From contig JANEZZ010001669.1 in NCBI GenBank assembly GCA_026122225.1, positions 124,001 to 188,000 of the forward strand: a stretch of 64,000 nt of DNA, read 5' to 3'. Shown one piece after another: positions 53,684 to 64,000 of the stretch; the first letter of the stretch is position 1; each line of letters opens with the position of its first letter. Source of the stretch: Heloderma charlesbogerti (lineage: Eukaryota > Chordata > Lepidosauria > Squamata > Helodermatidae). The translations under genes and the position numbers were made by a program. The notes below the pieces were generated by a model. It was not told the DNA's origin. It saw only the letters and a list, made by a program, of their open reading frames with translations, and did no database searches.

Positions 53684-54117
53684 GAGAGCAATCCTATAGC
53701 CCGCTAGACACTGTCTAGCAAGCCATAGGATATGCTCATTTCCGGAAACCAACCTCAGAGCCCACACTCTGAGGTCAGATCCCGGAAAACCGACCACCCC
53801 CCTCATCCATGCCTCGGAAGTAGCCTTGGAGAAGGCCCATCCTCATAAGCGGAGTACAGAGCGACTGAAAAGGGGCAGGGTTGGGGGGTGTTCCAGGGCG
53901 GGGAAAGTGGAGCTGCACGTACGACACATCCAATGTGTCGTACGGCAGCTTCCTCTCCTGGTCGCCCCACCACCACCACTAGACAGCCAAAAACAGCTGT
54001 TTAGCGAAAAATAGCAAAGTAGGAGAGGCGCAGAGGGAACGATCGCCCGCACCCCATGCCTCCCCTGCCTTGCTTTGGATAGGCAGTTGCCCCCAAGTTC
54101 GGAGGCAGCCGCCTATC
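53684..54117. mobile_element. Harbinger-like element, about 430 bp
   Basis: TTA (53681-53683) precedes GAGAGCAATCCTATAGC. The interior shares ACCTCAGAGCCCACACTC, GACAGCC and the end GGCAGCCGCCTAT with the element at 56794-57232. The right inverted repeat is cut short: GCCTATC is followed directly by TTA (54118-54120). Confidence 0.6.
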
Positions 54118-54410
54118 TTAATAAGCCCTTTTCACACTGTCGTCCACCCATGCACAATGAATGCATAGAGGGGGACTGAGATGGTGGCTGCTGACCTCAC
54201 CCCTGACCTACACACATTGGGCCTCTGCACAGAGATAGCTAATGCAGCCCCTCTCCCCCTCCACACATTTTCTGTGCATGATCAGAAGACTGCAGCCGTG
54301 TTGTAGAGCCAGGACCTGCAGGGACCCAGTGCGGGCTCATCTTTATTAGCTGGGACGCCAGTGTCATAGTGATGATATCATTATTAGCAGGGACACTGAT
54401 GCCCCCCCCA

Positions 54411-54454
<44 letters not shown>

Positions 54455-54939
54455 CTGTTCCCTCTGAGCTTAGCTGCAATCCTCACAGTGGCTGGGGGGA
54501 AATGAATTATCCCAGCAACAAGATATTATTTCCTCTTGTAATGCAAAGTGTTTTGGGGCAGCTTGGTCTTGCCTGGGCAGTTAAGACCCATTTGCCTGAC
54601 AAAAGACCTGCTCCCAATGGAGATGCAAACTGCTAGAACTGGTTTGCTGAGAAGGATCGACACAGCTGCGGGAATTTGTTGGATTTTCCCTGGGGGTGCG
54701 GCCATGCAGACTGCCATGATGAACACCTACACGTCAACATTTGATTTACCACTACACTACTGGAAGACTGAGTGGGGAAGGACTATAGTCATTCCTTCTC
54801 CCCTGGAAACTATAGCAATACAAGGAGAGTGGCGGGGGGGGGGGGGAGAGATAGCACTCAGGAAACTACAATTCCCAGGATTCTTTGGAGCAATTCCTAA
54901 CAGTTAGTCTGATGTAAACTTAGTATGAATTTGTAAGGA
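54118..54939. repeat. Unassigned with a (GA)n microsatellite
   Basis: (GA)n spans 54415-54451. The 119-codon frame at 54548-54907 has no domain. At 54845-54885, AGGAAACTACAATTCCCAGG is a short phrase common in hAT MITE arms. Confidence 0.5.
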
Positions 54940-55105
54940 AGGGGCCATGGCTCAGTGATAAAGCACATGCTTTGCATGCATAAAGCCCCAATTTCACCTC
55001 TGGCTGGAAAAGTCTCCTGTCTGAAACCCTAGAAAGCCCCATCCAGTCAGCATAGTAAATAATACTGAGCAAGTTGGACTGTTGGTCTGACTTGGTATAA
55101 GTATT
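54940..55105 (+). mobile_element. tRNA-headed SINE
   Basis: Head GGGGCCATGGCTCAGTGATA (box A type), AAGCACATGCTTTGCATGCA, then a degenerate box B, CTGGAAAAGTCTCCTG, CATAGTAAATAATACTGAGC and GGTCTGACTTGGTATAAG. It is followed by a short minus-strand LINE/SINE tail (TTGTATCCTGCCTTTCTACC). Confidence 0.75.
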
Positions 55106-55199
55106 GATTGATTTGATTTGTATCCTGCCTTTCTACCAAGAAAAATGGCACTCAAGGTGGCTGACAGGGATGGGGGAGAAATATGCGCGTTCATATTTT

Positions 55200-55610
55200 A
55201 ATGCAATTTTACCTCATTCAGTTTCCAAACCAATACACATAGCGAAACACAGTTAGACTTCGATATTTGCCCATTACAAATTTTGCGATGCAATTCTCCA
55301 AACAAAAATTTGTCTGAAGTGCCTATATTAGGGAGAAGTCTGTATAAAAACATGCATTTTCGTGAAAATGATGTACAAAAATGCATTATGTATGGGGAAA
55401 GTGCTTACAAGAAGCATATATTAGGCAAAAGTACATACAAAAGCGCATATGGGGAGAAAGGCGCATGAAAATGCATACATGTATGCAGTTTCATGTGGAC
55501 TTTTTTTAATTGCAAAGTGATGTAGAAATGAGACAAAACAAACTTACGGTTGGAAAAATGAGGAATTGAGTGAAACTGAAATCAGACGGATTCATCACTT
55601 CATGGGCAGC
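55200..55610. repeat. Diverged array of GAAAATGCAT-like units
   Basis: Units of about 28-30 bp of the type AAAATGCAT(T)..., GGGGAGAAAG occur at about 55345, 55375, 55400, 55435 and 55465, each joining an AAAATGCAT-like and a GGGGAAA-like word. The outer parts (CAATTTTACCTCATTCAG, GGAATTGAGTGAAACTGAAA) look like ends of a dispersed element. The class is unknown. Confidence 0.5.
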
Positions 55611-55663
55611 TTCCTTCTGTCCTGGTATAAATATAACCTCAAAGTGTAGCTTTTCTTCAGTTA

Positions 55664-55782
55664 GGGTGCAATCCTATGCATGTTTAGATACAAAAAAAGT
55701 CCTAGAACTCCCAGCATTCCCCAGCCAGCCATAGCTAAGTTCTAGGACTTTGTCCTGCCTAAACATGCATAGGATTGCCCCC
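55664..55782. mobile_element. Palindromic Harbinger-like MITE, 119 bp
   Basis: Left GGGTGCAATCCTATGCATG, right CATGCATAGGATTGCCCCC; inner arms GTCCTAGAACTCCCAGCATT and AAGTTCTAGGAC. It is flanked by TTA at 55661-55663 and 55783-55785. Confidence 0.8.
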
Positions 55783-55785
55783 TTA

Positions 55786-56790
55786 ATCATTATTTTTCCC
55801 ATCCTGTCACACAATTGAAAAGCAGTAAGGAATAGCAGAATTGTCACACAATTGACAAGCAGAATAGGAATAGAACATGATAATCCATTATAATCTTTGA
55901 TGAGGCTGGGGCAGAGATGCTGACCTTACAACCTAGCCAGCTGCTCACAGCTGACAAAATCTTCCCCTTAGTCTTAGTACTAGAGGCAGCTTTCCCCCTA
56001 GAATTCTTCCTTCCTCATCCTGCCAATCCTCTAGCAATGATGCTGTCCCTCTAATTGTTTCTTGCCAATAAGTGCCAACACCAAGTTGGCCAAATGATCA
56101 CAATCTCAGTGCCACCCTTCTTCCCCCATCCCCAGTGACCCAAACAACCACATGTCTTTGGGGGACATTATTTATTACACAATTGGGAGAGTAAGGGACT
56201 TTTATTCTGCGATTGAGATTGGTTTCTCACAGAAGTTTGCAGTTTCTTTACAAGATATCATCAGCCTCCAGGGCCTCTCCTGTGTCTTCTGACCTTTATC
56301 CCATTTTTTTTTTAAAAGATCAGAGATAATGAGCCATTATAATACAGTGCATTGAATTTCTCAGTGAAAAGAGGGCGTCATGCAATAATAGGAGCTATAC
56401 CACAGCACCACCTAATGGCTGTATTATGAAACATATAAAACTTGTAGATAAAGGGGAAAGCGGGTGGGGGGGGGAAGCACATGTAAGGGGCCGAGCTTAA
56501 TTCTGCAAAGAATCTGGAAGCAAAAGCCCAGTAAAATTGCAGGATAAAAAGCCTCTGTGTGGAGAAGCCCTAAGACTTTGGGCAGAAGAGGGTGAGTGGA
56601 GCCAGACAATATTGCTAGAGATTCCTTTAATATTCCTGGCAAAGTTGCCAAGTATCTTTTCTGTGTTGATGTCCTGAACATTACTGGCTGAAAAGCAAAA
56701 AAAATACCTGACAGCAGGGCATGCCTTTCTACACCCCCTCCTAGCTAAGGATGATGTAATCTAGGTGTCTCTGTATGAAAAGAACAATAT
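55786..56790. other. Unassigned sequence
   Basis: No gene or repeat terminus recognised. Confidence 0.4.
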
Positions 56791-56793
56791 TTA

Positions 56794-57232
56794 GGGTGCA
56801 ATCCTATGGCCACTAGTCAGTGGCTAGATGGCCATAGGGTAGGTTGGTTCCTGGGAACTGACCTCAGAGCCCACACTCCGAGGTCGGTTCCCTGAGAACT
56901 GACCTCCACCCCCTCCTGCGCTGCCTTGAAGGCAATGCGGATCAGCCCCGTGCTCCGCACTCAGAAGAGCAGCACAGAGCAGTGAAAATGGGGCGTTCAT
57001 GGGGGCAGGGCGGGTGGAAGTGCCTTTCCAATGCTTCCTATGCATCGTCTGACGTCCGCCCCCCCCCCCCCGCTCCGACTTCCCACAGCTAGACAGCCGA
57101 AATCAGCTGTCTAGCCACAAATGCAGGGTGGCTGAAGTATGGAGGGGAAGATCTCCTCCGTGCTTCTCCTGCCCTGCATTGCATAGGCGGTTGCCTCCAA
57201 GTTCAGAGGTGGCCGCCGATAGGATTGTACCC
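56794..57232. mobile_element. Harbinger-like element, about 440 bp
   Basis: It starts GGGTGCAATCCTATGGCC after TTA (56791-56793) and ends GATAGGATTGTACCC. The right flank reads TAC, so the duplication has decayed. The interior carries GCTAGACAGCCGAAATCAGC, a short palindrome-like stretch, and TGCATAGGCGGTTGCC as in 53684-54117. Confidence 0.65.
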
Positions 57233-57849
57233 TACGACTGCCATTTTCACATGAGACTATGAAAGAGACAGAGAGCTGGGCATGGGATCTGAAAGCTAAC
57301 AACATTTTGGGGGTTGGGCCAGTGGAGCAGCCAGGGCCAGACCTTGGGGCGGAGATCTAGGGGCCCTTGGGGGGGTGGCAAATGACCACCCAGAGAACAA
57401 CAAATAATGGTGCTACAATTTAGGTGAGTTCAAAATGTGAAACTGCACACGCTCAGAGTATTTCTTCCATCAGGGTTGGCAAATATTTTGTTGTTGTTGT
57501 TGTTGTTTTGTTCTAATGTATCAGGCATGTAGAAACAATTGTAGAGCATGGAATGGCAGTGGCAGTGGGGAGAAGAGGAATGTTGGCTGTGTGCTTCACA
57601 ATGGAAGTAATACATGTGGCTGTCTAAAAGAGGCCCCTGTAAGACCATTCAGGGTCTAAAATTTTCTTTAGTGTAAAGGCAGCCTTGTTCTATAGCAAGT
57701 CCATAGGAAGTCAGGCATTCCGTGCTGGGTTGGGGGGTGGGGGGTGGCTTCCAGTTCTTTTAAGGGTCTTTTGCTTTTGTTTCTCTAGATGCTGATGAGG
57801 GGGTAGAGGGTTGAGTGACTGACAGGTCCATCTTCTAATTATTGGAGAA
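57233..57849. other. Unassigned, with a (TTG)n tract
   Basis: (TTG)n lies at about 57487-57506. No gene seen. Confidence 0.4.
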
Positions 57850-58065
57850 TGATCTGTGGGTGGAGGTTCTATCTGTCTCCACATTGTCATGGATGGATCA
57901 ATGTCTGGTCAGGGCTGGTATCACATCTACTACCCACCTCCACGGGGATGGAGGACCAATTAAGATGGTCCGCCCCTGAAGGCTGATGGATCCATTGCAA
58001 TTCCAAAATGCTTTGGGAGGTTTCTTGGCTGGTGCTGCTGCTGACCTTGTCAAGTCCCCGGCTCT

Positions 58066-59803
58066 GTGTGGAATGAAGATCTGACCAGGGTTATTGACAT
58101 GGTCACTCCTAGATGTCCTCTCCTACATGATTCCAAACAAACTCCGTGGTTCACAGAAGAACTGAGGGAGCTAAAGCAGCAAGGACAACAACCAGAGTGC
58201 AGATGGCAGAAAATTCGACTTGAATCCAACAAGACACATCATAGGGACCGTTTGAAAACCTATGAGGTGGTGGTATGTGCGAAGAGAGCTTTCTACTCTG
58301 CACATATCATGTCTGCAAACTCGTGCCCAGCTGAGCTGTTCAGGGTGGTTAGGGAGCTGAGTCAGGCCCCCCGCCCCCACACTGAATCCGATCTTAGAGT
58401 CTTCGGGAGCTCACTGTGACGCCTTTAATGAGCTTTTTGTGGATAAACTATCTCAGATATGAGCTGGCTTGGACGCTGTCACAGGGACAGAAATTGGCAG
58501 TGGGGTGTCCAGCAACTCTGCTTGCACGATTAAACTGGGTCATTTTCAGCTTGTGACTCCTGATTATGTGGAAAAGCTGCTTGGTTTGGTCAAAAAGACA
58601 ACTTGCCCTCTTGATCCCTGCCTATCCTGGCTTGTAGTCCAGGGAGGCAAGATGGTAAAGCAACTTTTGCTGAATATTATTAATGCCTCCCTAAGGGAAG
58701 GTAATTTTCCATCATGTCTGAAAGAAGCGATTGTTAGACCGCTTCCTTCCCTTGATCCCCTAGACTTCAATAATTATAGACCAGTAAGTAATCTACCATT
58801 TTGGGGCAAGGTAATTGAGAAGGTGGTGTCCATTCAACTCTAAGCAGTCTTGGATAAAACTGATTACCTGGACCCATTTCAAACTGGCTTCAGAGTGGGA
58901 TACGGAGTTGAGACTGCCATGGTCGCCTTGGTGGATGATCTTTGCCGGGGAATCAATAGGGAGAGTGCATCCCTGTTGATTCTTTTGGATCTCTTAGCAG
59001 CATTTGATACCATCAACCATGGTATCCTTCTGGATTGTCTGAGGGAATTGGGCGTTGGGGGCACTGCTCTGCAGTGGTTCTGCTCCTTTCTCTCAGGATG
59101 GTTCCAGATGGTATCACTCAGGGATAGTTGTTCCTTGAAAAAGGAACTATTATGTAGAGTCCCTCAGGGCTCCATTCTATCCCGGATGCTATTCAGTATC
59201 TACATGAAACCGCTGGGAGAGATCATCAGGAGGTTTGGGGCTGAGTGTTATCAGTATGCTGATGACACCCAAATCTATTTCTCATTAACATCTTTATCCA
59301 AGGAAGGTATGACTCCTCTAAATGACTGCCTGAGGTCAATAATGGGCTGGATGAGGGAGGACAAGCTGAAGTGTAATCCAGGCAAGACAGAGGTGTTCAT
59401 CATGAAGGGTTCTAATTCAGGTATTGAGGTATGTCAACCAGTTCTGGATGGGGTTTCACTCCCCCTGAAGGAGCAAGTCTGTAGCTTGGGGGTGCTTCTT
59501 GACCCAACCCTGCTCCTGGCACCCCAGGTGGAGGCAACGGTGAGAAGTGCATGTTATCAACTTCAGCTGATATGCCAGCTACGCCCATTCCTGGAACATG
59601 TGGACCTGGTAACGGTGGTGCATGTGCTGATAACCTCTAGGCTTGATTTCTGCAATGTGCTGTACTTGGGGCTGCCTGTATATTTAGTTCAGAAACTTCA
59701 ACTGGTACAAAATATGGCAGCCACGTTGGTCTCTGGGACATCCCATGGAGACCATATTACACCGACTTTAAAATGTTTACACTGGCTGCCAATTTGTTTC
59801 TGA
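58066..59803 (+). pseudogene. L2-type LINE reverse transcriptase, inactivated
   Basis: Three frame pieces follow each other. 58066-58419 is a linker (PWFTEELRELKQQ, HIMSANSCPAELFRVV). 58469-58843 contains NYRPVSNLPFWGKVIEKVV. 58850-59803 contains the reverse transcriptase core LLDLLAAFDTINHGILLD, CRVPQGSILSRMLFSIYMKP and YQYADDTQIYF. LLDL-AAFDT with YADDTQ is the L2 pattern; CR1 usually has FADD. Lesions are a stop at 58417-58419 with a frame change, TAA at 58841-58843, and TGA at 59801-59803, beyond which related coding sequence (FKALHGLCPRYF) continues. Catalytic aspartates remain visible, but the frame is closed and the enzyme cannot be made. Confidence 0.88.
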
Positions 59804-60069
59804 GCAAAATATAAAGTGCTGGTTCTCACCTTTAAAGCTTTACATGGTCTATGCCCAAGGTACTTTAGGAGCGCCTTCTCCCCTACATCCCAGTCCGCCA
59901 CCTAAGGTCCTCTGTGGGCTATCTGCTGCAGCTGCCTAATGTGAGACTGGCAGCCACATGAAAGAGGACCTTTTCCTTTGCTGCCCCTCAATTGTGGAAT
60001 GATCTGCCAGTTGAAATGCACCTGCTGACCTCGCTGAAGGTTTTTAAGCAGGCATTAAAGACTCTATTA

Positions 60070-60406
60070 GCGGGCCGCGGTGGCTTAGTGATTAAGACGC
60101 TGAACTGCAGACTGGAAGGTCGGCAGGTCGGCAGTTCGAGACCTAAGTGCTGCATGACGGAGTGAGCTCCCGTCTTCAGTCCCAGCTTCTGCCATCCTAG
60201 CAGTTCGAAAGCAAGAAATTGCAAGTAGATAAATAGGTACCGCCTCGGCGGGAAAGGTAACAGCGTTCCGTGCACCTCGGTGTTCAGTCATGCCGGCCAC
60301 ATGACCACGAAGCGTCTTCGGATAGCGCTGGCTCTTCGGCTTAGAAACGGGGATGAGCACCGCACCCTAGAGTCGGACACGACTGGTTGGGGACACCTTT
60401 ACCTTT
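60070..60406 (+). mobile_element. Sauria-type SINE with BovB tail, 15-bp TSD
   Basis: The head is tRNA-like: TGGCTTAGTGATTAAGACGC (box A region, 60081) and GCAGTTCGAGACC (box B, 60131-60143). The body has GAAAGCAAGAAATTGCAAG and CACATGACCACGAAGCGTC, and the 3' end is GAGTCGGACACGACTGG with ACCTTTACC, the first part equal to the BovB terminus. TTAAAGACTCTATTA is duplicated exactly at 60055-60069 and 60407-60421. The perfect duplication points to a recent insertion. GGTCGGCA is doubled at 60118-60133. Confidence 0.9.
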
Positions 60407-60949
60407 TTAAAGACTCTATTATTCTGGCAGGCCTTCGCTTTTTAGAACTCTTGTTCCTTTTGCTGACTTTTGTATACTGTTTTAAGCAGTGTTCTTTTTA
60501 AGCTGTGTGGTTTTATTGTTGGATTTTTTAAAGGTTGGTTTTAGTTCAAAGTTGTTTTTAGTTATATGTTGTTCGTATAAATTGTTTGTATGTTTTTATG
60601 TAAATGGTTTTTAAGCTCTGTATATTGTATTTTAATGTTTTAACTTTTGTAAACCACCCAGAGAGCTTCGGCTATGGGGCGGTATAGAGATGTTAATAAC
60701 AGCAACAACAACAACAACAACAATTGGGGAACATTTTACCAGAGGCTGTCCAATCACTTCGCTTGGGGGAGGGGGAGGATGGGACAGTGAGATGGGCATT
60801 CTTCCAATGCTACCAGGCATGATTTTGAAATCATGAACAAACAGACCTATCCCCTCTTGTGCGTGGAGAAGCGTCCAGGGGTGCCACTGTTCACATGCAC
60901 ACAAATATGTCTGACTTCCTATAGGCTTGCCGTAGAACATGGAAGCTAA

Positions 60950-61155
60950 GGGTGCAATCCTATACATGTTTAGACAGAAAAAAGTGCTACAACTCCCAGC
61001 ATTCTCCAGCCATCTGTAAGCCAGGAGTAGGCAATCTGGTGCCCTTCCAGTGTTTGGGATGACAACTCCCCAAATCCCTGACCATTGCACATGATGGCTG
61101 GGGTGATGGGATTTGGAGTCCAAAACATCAGGAATGCACCAGGCTTCCTACCCTG
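60950..61155. mobile_element. Half Harbinger-like MITE followed by hAT MITE
   Basis: 60950-61013 is the left arm only of the GGGTGCAATCC palindrome (GTTTAGACAGAAAAAAGTGC, ACTCCCAGCATTCTCC). 61022-61155 is a hAT foldback starting CAGGAGTAGGCAATCTGG and ending GCTTCCTACCCTG. The flanks CTGTAAGC and CTGTAGGT match at 6 of 8. Confidence 0.65.
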
Positions 61156-61163
61156 CTGTAGGT

Positions 61164-62090
61164 AATCTTTTCTTTCCCCTCTGGCCCTCAGCTGGGTGTG
61201 CTGCCACTGTGCGAAGTGATGATGCACTACCATTGCCAGTAACACAAGCCCCGCCTCCTCCCTGACACTTACCCAGAGTCTTCCTCACCAGAATGTAGCA
61301 AACTCATAGTCCTTATGGGAGTCACCTATGCACTGGGCTCCTGGAGAGGATGGTGTGGATTATGCTACAAATGTGCAAAAAATCTGCGCACATGCCAAAG
61401 GACCAGAAAGTTAAATGTCCATTCAGTGTCCTGCTTAATGGCTGAAATGTTGGGAAATGACCGCAACAACAATAATAACAAAGGTGAAACAACATAGTTT
61501 CTAAACCTCTTTCCATGTAATAATACAAGTCACTAGTAATGCAGCTAAGGTGTGATTTTTTTTCACATATGGAATTCTTTAGCTCAGGCATGTCCTTTTA
61601 AAAAGAGTTTCACTTAGACCATCACAGCAAAAATGTCTTCAGAAAACACCTAGATTTACTATTTAATCAGAAAGAAGTAACAGCAGGAGAAGTCTGTGGG
61701 AAATTAAACATACACAAACATTAAGAAAGACAGTAAGTGATGTATACCGCCCAATGAAACTTTATAGTTTGTGACCGATAGCTGTATCTGGATGCGTGAT
61801 TTACAAGTTTGCATTAAGAGCCTGAATTGCTATCTAAACCCTATAAATAACATCTACCAGTAACTCTAAGGAACATTTTTCTCCCAGCACGTTTGGTAAA
61901 CATTTTGCAGCAAAATTTTTAAAAAGTACATTTGAGCGCGGAGGTGTTCTGAAGAAAATAGTTTCACAATACTATGTGAAGGTCAAGAAAGGAACAGCTA
62001 ATGGCCCTGCATTCAGGAGCAGAAAGGACAGGCTTCCTTGGAGTCCATTCCTTTTGTGGGGTTACAGTTACAGTTTTGTGGGGTTACTAG
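61164..62090. other. Unassigned sequence
   Basis: No gene or known repeat terminus seen. Confidence 0.4.
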
Positions 62091-62350
62091 CCAAGCCAGG
62101 CAAGGCCAGACATACACATTTTGCTGCTTGAGGCAGAGGAGCAAATGGCGCCAACTCCCACATTACGATGCATAATACACAAGGCCAGTCAAGTTATTTT
62201 GGCACCTGAGGCAGAAAATCTCATATTCCCTGGGAGTAAAGACACTAATAATGATAATGATAATAATAATGTAGCTGACTATTTGCTGCCCTTTCACAAC
62301 AGCCCAAATCAGATGCCTGAGGCAGCCACCTCACTCTGCCTAATGGGCAG
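62091..62350. repeat. Unnamed dispersed repeat
   Basis: GCTTGAGGCAGAGGAGCAAA, AGTTATTTTGGCACCTGAGG and a short AATAATGATAATG run. GAGGCAGAGCAGAAAATGGC and TTGTTTTGGCACTCAGGGCA at 26995-27130 are similar. The unit 'TGAGGCAGA' is internally repeated. Confidence 0.4.
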
Positions 62351-63290
62351 GCTGGCTGGTTCATGTTCCCCAGGAAGTGGTATACAGAGGCGTGCTGCCT
62401 CTGATACTTGGAGTTCATATACAGCTATCATAACTAGTAGCCACTGATAGCCTATTCCTTCATGTGCGTGAGAGTTCTGTGTACTCTGATCACTAGCACT
62501 TGAAAAGCCAGTGTTCTGTAGTGGACAGACTGTTGTTAGATGTTCAAATCCCAACTGAGTCATGAAGTTCACTGGGTAACCTCAGACCAGTCACCATCTC
62601 TCAGCCAGTTACTGTGATCATATTTGGATATGATGTTAAACCACAGTTTATTCAGCTCAACTCCGGCTTGTTTGTATATCCAAACTCAACCAGGCTCACT
62701 AACCATGGTTTCTTTGGGGCCAACAAACCAGGGTCATAAAACATGATTTGAAATTGATTTATGAATCTGTTTGCATTAACTGTTTGTATACAGCTGAACT
62801 CAGGGTTCCTGGTTAAATCCTAGTTTGTTGCATCACTCTGCCCATGCTGCCCACCTGGCTAGCTTGAAAATGAAACCACGAACTCAGCAAAGAGACTCTT
62901 GCTGGCCCTTTCACAGATCTCTCCCTCTCTCTTCACTTTCTTCACTCCGCCTGGCAATAGGCTCCTTTCCCTGCCCATCTCCTCCTCACTGACAAGCTCT
63001 CCTTCTTCCGTCCAGCTGCTTAGTTCTGCAACAACCCTGTGAGATGGTGTAGAAATATTAAAGGGACAATGGGCAATTTTACTACTAACAAGGGGCATAA
63101 GTTAAAGTCACACCTTTGCTCTTAGCAAGTTATATCTACAATTTAACAGATGCATCTGCATAGATTTTAAAGCCCCCCCCCACTACAAGCCCACTCACTT
63201 CCTGCTAAACTCTGTTTCTGCAACCATCCACCCATCCCCTTAGTGTTGGCATCTGTCAGCAGTGGTGCCAAATATCCTGTTGCAGTGCAG
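62351..63290. other. Unassigned; possible old repeat at 62600-62830
   Basis: 62600-62830 has AAACCACAGTTTATTCAGC, AACCATGGTTTCTTTGG and TCCTAGTTTGTTGC, self-similar words typical of degraded foldback repeats; I cannot define ends. Confidence 0.35.
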
Positions 63291-64000
63291 GCATCTCCAG
63301 GGCCACCTTGCTCACAATGCTTTGTTCTGAGGAAGGACCCCTACAGAGCAAAGCATTTGGACCTGGCAGGCTCTCTGAGCACCGCCCCATTCTGAGACCT
63401 CATTCTGAGACCTCAGAGTGAGGCATTGGACAAACTGTTCCAGAGAGCCACATCAGATGTTTTCCTGATGCAGCATATGCTGGCAGGTCTCTCTGGAGCC
63501 CCCACCCACCCCAATACCTTGCTCTGAGGGATCCTTCAGCAAAGGGCAGCAGCAGCTGGTGACCCTCACAATGGTAGTCAGGGCATACAATCTGCTGCCC
63601 CTTCCAAACTGGCACCTGAAATGGGGTCTCATCCTGCCTCATAGGAGGACCATTCCTGACACTTGTTCTTCTGCTTGCTCACCAGTAAAACTTTAGTACT
63701 TAAAACTTTCTTTATTGAAAGCGTGACCACAGTGGAAAGGACTTTTGTTTGGGAGGGCTGGGAGGAAAGTTTTCATGAAGAGAACTAGCAAGCCCTTGTG
63801 GAGAGTGTATAGTTAGGAATGAGGGAAGGATAGAGTAGTTCAAGATGGGTTTTTTTGCTCAGGGTTGTGCCAAGAGTGGCCAAAGATCTCCAAGACAGAG
63901 AGCATTTGTGCTCCCAGCCCTGTTTCCACAGCCAACCAATGGTAACAGAACTGGTGGTGTGGTGGTGTGGTGGTGGTGTGGTGCTGCAACGAGCTTCAGT
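63291..64000. other. Unassigned sequence to the window edge
   Basis: CATTCTGAGACCT is repeated directly at 63389 and 63402. A GGTGGTGT-type tract lies at 63952-63983. No gene is supported. Confidence 0.4.

Larger units (their letters stand above)
57850..60722 (+). mobile_element. L2-type LINE, degenerate, with SINE inserted
   Basis: Coding remnants run from about 57850 (GATGGAGGACCAATTAAGAT region, the linker after the endonuclease) to about 59900. A 3' region follows with TGGCTGCCAATTTGTTTCTG, TGTGGAATGATCTGCCAGTT and the terminal CCACCCAGAGAGCTTCGGCT and GGCGGTATAGAGATG, ending in (AAC)n at 60701-60722. A Sauria-type SINE sits at 60070-60406. The endonuclease is missing from this copy. Confidence 0.85.

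Noticed and set aside
54940..55105. tRNA gene
   Set aside because: Same SINE family; box B is degenerate and the sequence continues into the SINE body.

Overview
This window looks like gene-poor nuclear DNA of a squamate reptile (lizard or snake). The evidence is the mix of repeats: RTE-BovB LINEs, CR1 and L2-type LINEs, tRNA-headed SINEs of the Sauria and CORE/MIR-like types, and very many short DNA transposons of the hAT and PIF/Harbinger types. The species cannot be told from the sequence. I found no exon of a recognisable host gene and no rRNA, functional tRNA or CRISPR feature. Apart from one uncharacterised ORF (35164-35457), the coding potential I can support belongs to mobile elements. 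Family names rest on motif recognition and on copies within this window; no database was searched.

Layout. 0-9 kb: a nested hAT-like element (665-1596) followed by a decayed, 5'-truncated BovB (2266-4344), then MITEs and a CORE-type SINE. 9-13 kb: an L2-type LINE 3' end split by a 1.58-kb hAT-like element (11317-12895) that has a perfect 8-bp target duplication. 13.8-17.7 kb: a CR1 3' end split by a BovB that keeps one uninterrupted 1047-codon endonuclease/reverse-transcriptase ORF (14029-17172). 19-30 kb: a dense field of palindromic hAT MITEs, SINEs, CR1 and BovB fragments and a minisatellite. 31-36 kb: another hAT-like element (31821-32572), a CORE-type SINE and an unclassified ORF. 37.4-43.7 kb: a 6.35-kb hAT-like element, GC-rich in its centre, carrying a trihelix (Myb/SANT-like) ORF on the plus strand and a charged helical ORF on the minus strand, with no transposase that I can recognise. 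44-57 kb: more MITEs and SINEs, including a 708-bp hAT-like element with a perfect target duplication. 57.8-60.7 kb: a decayed L2-type LINE with a young SINE inserted in it. The rest is unassigned.

How the parts relate. The intact BovB is the only element here with the visible catalytic residues needed to move itself, and its 3' terminal sequence recurs in the Sauria-type SINE at 60070-60406, the known way such SINEs borrow a LINE machinery. CORE-type SINEs end like the L2-type LINE. The hAT and Harbinger MITEs have no transposase in the window and must have been moved in trans. The large hAT-like element is the best candidate for something undescribed: hAT ends around a trihelix gene more typical of PIF/Harbinger partner proteins.
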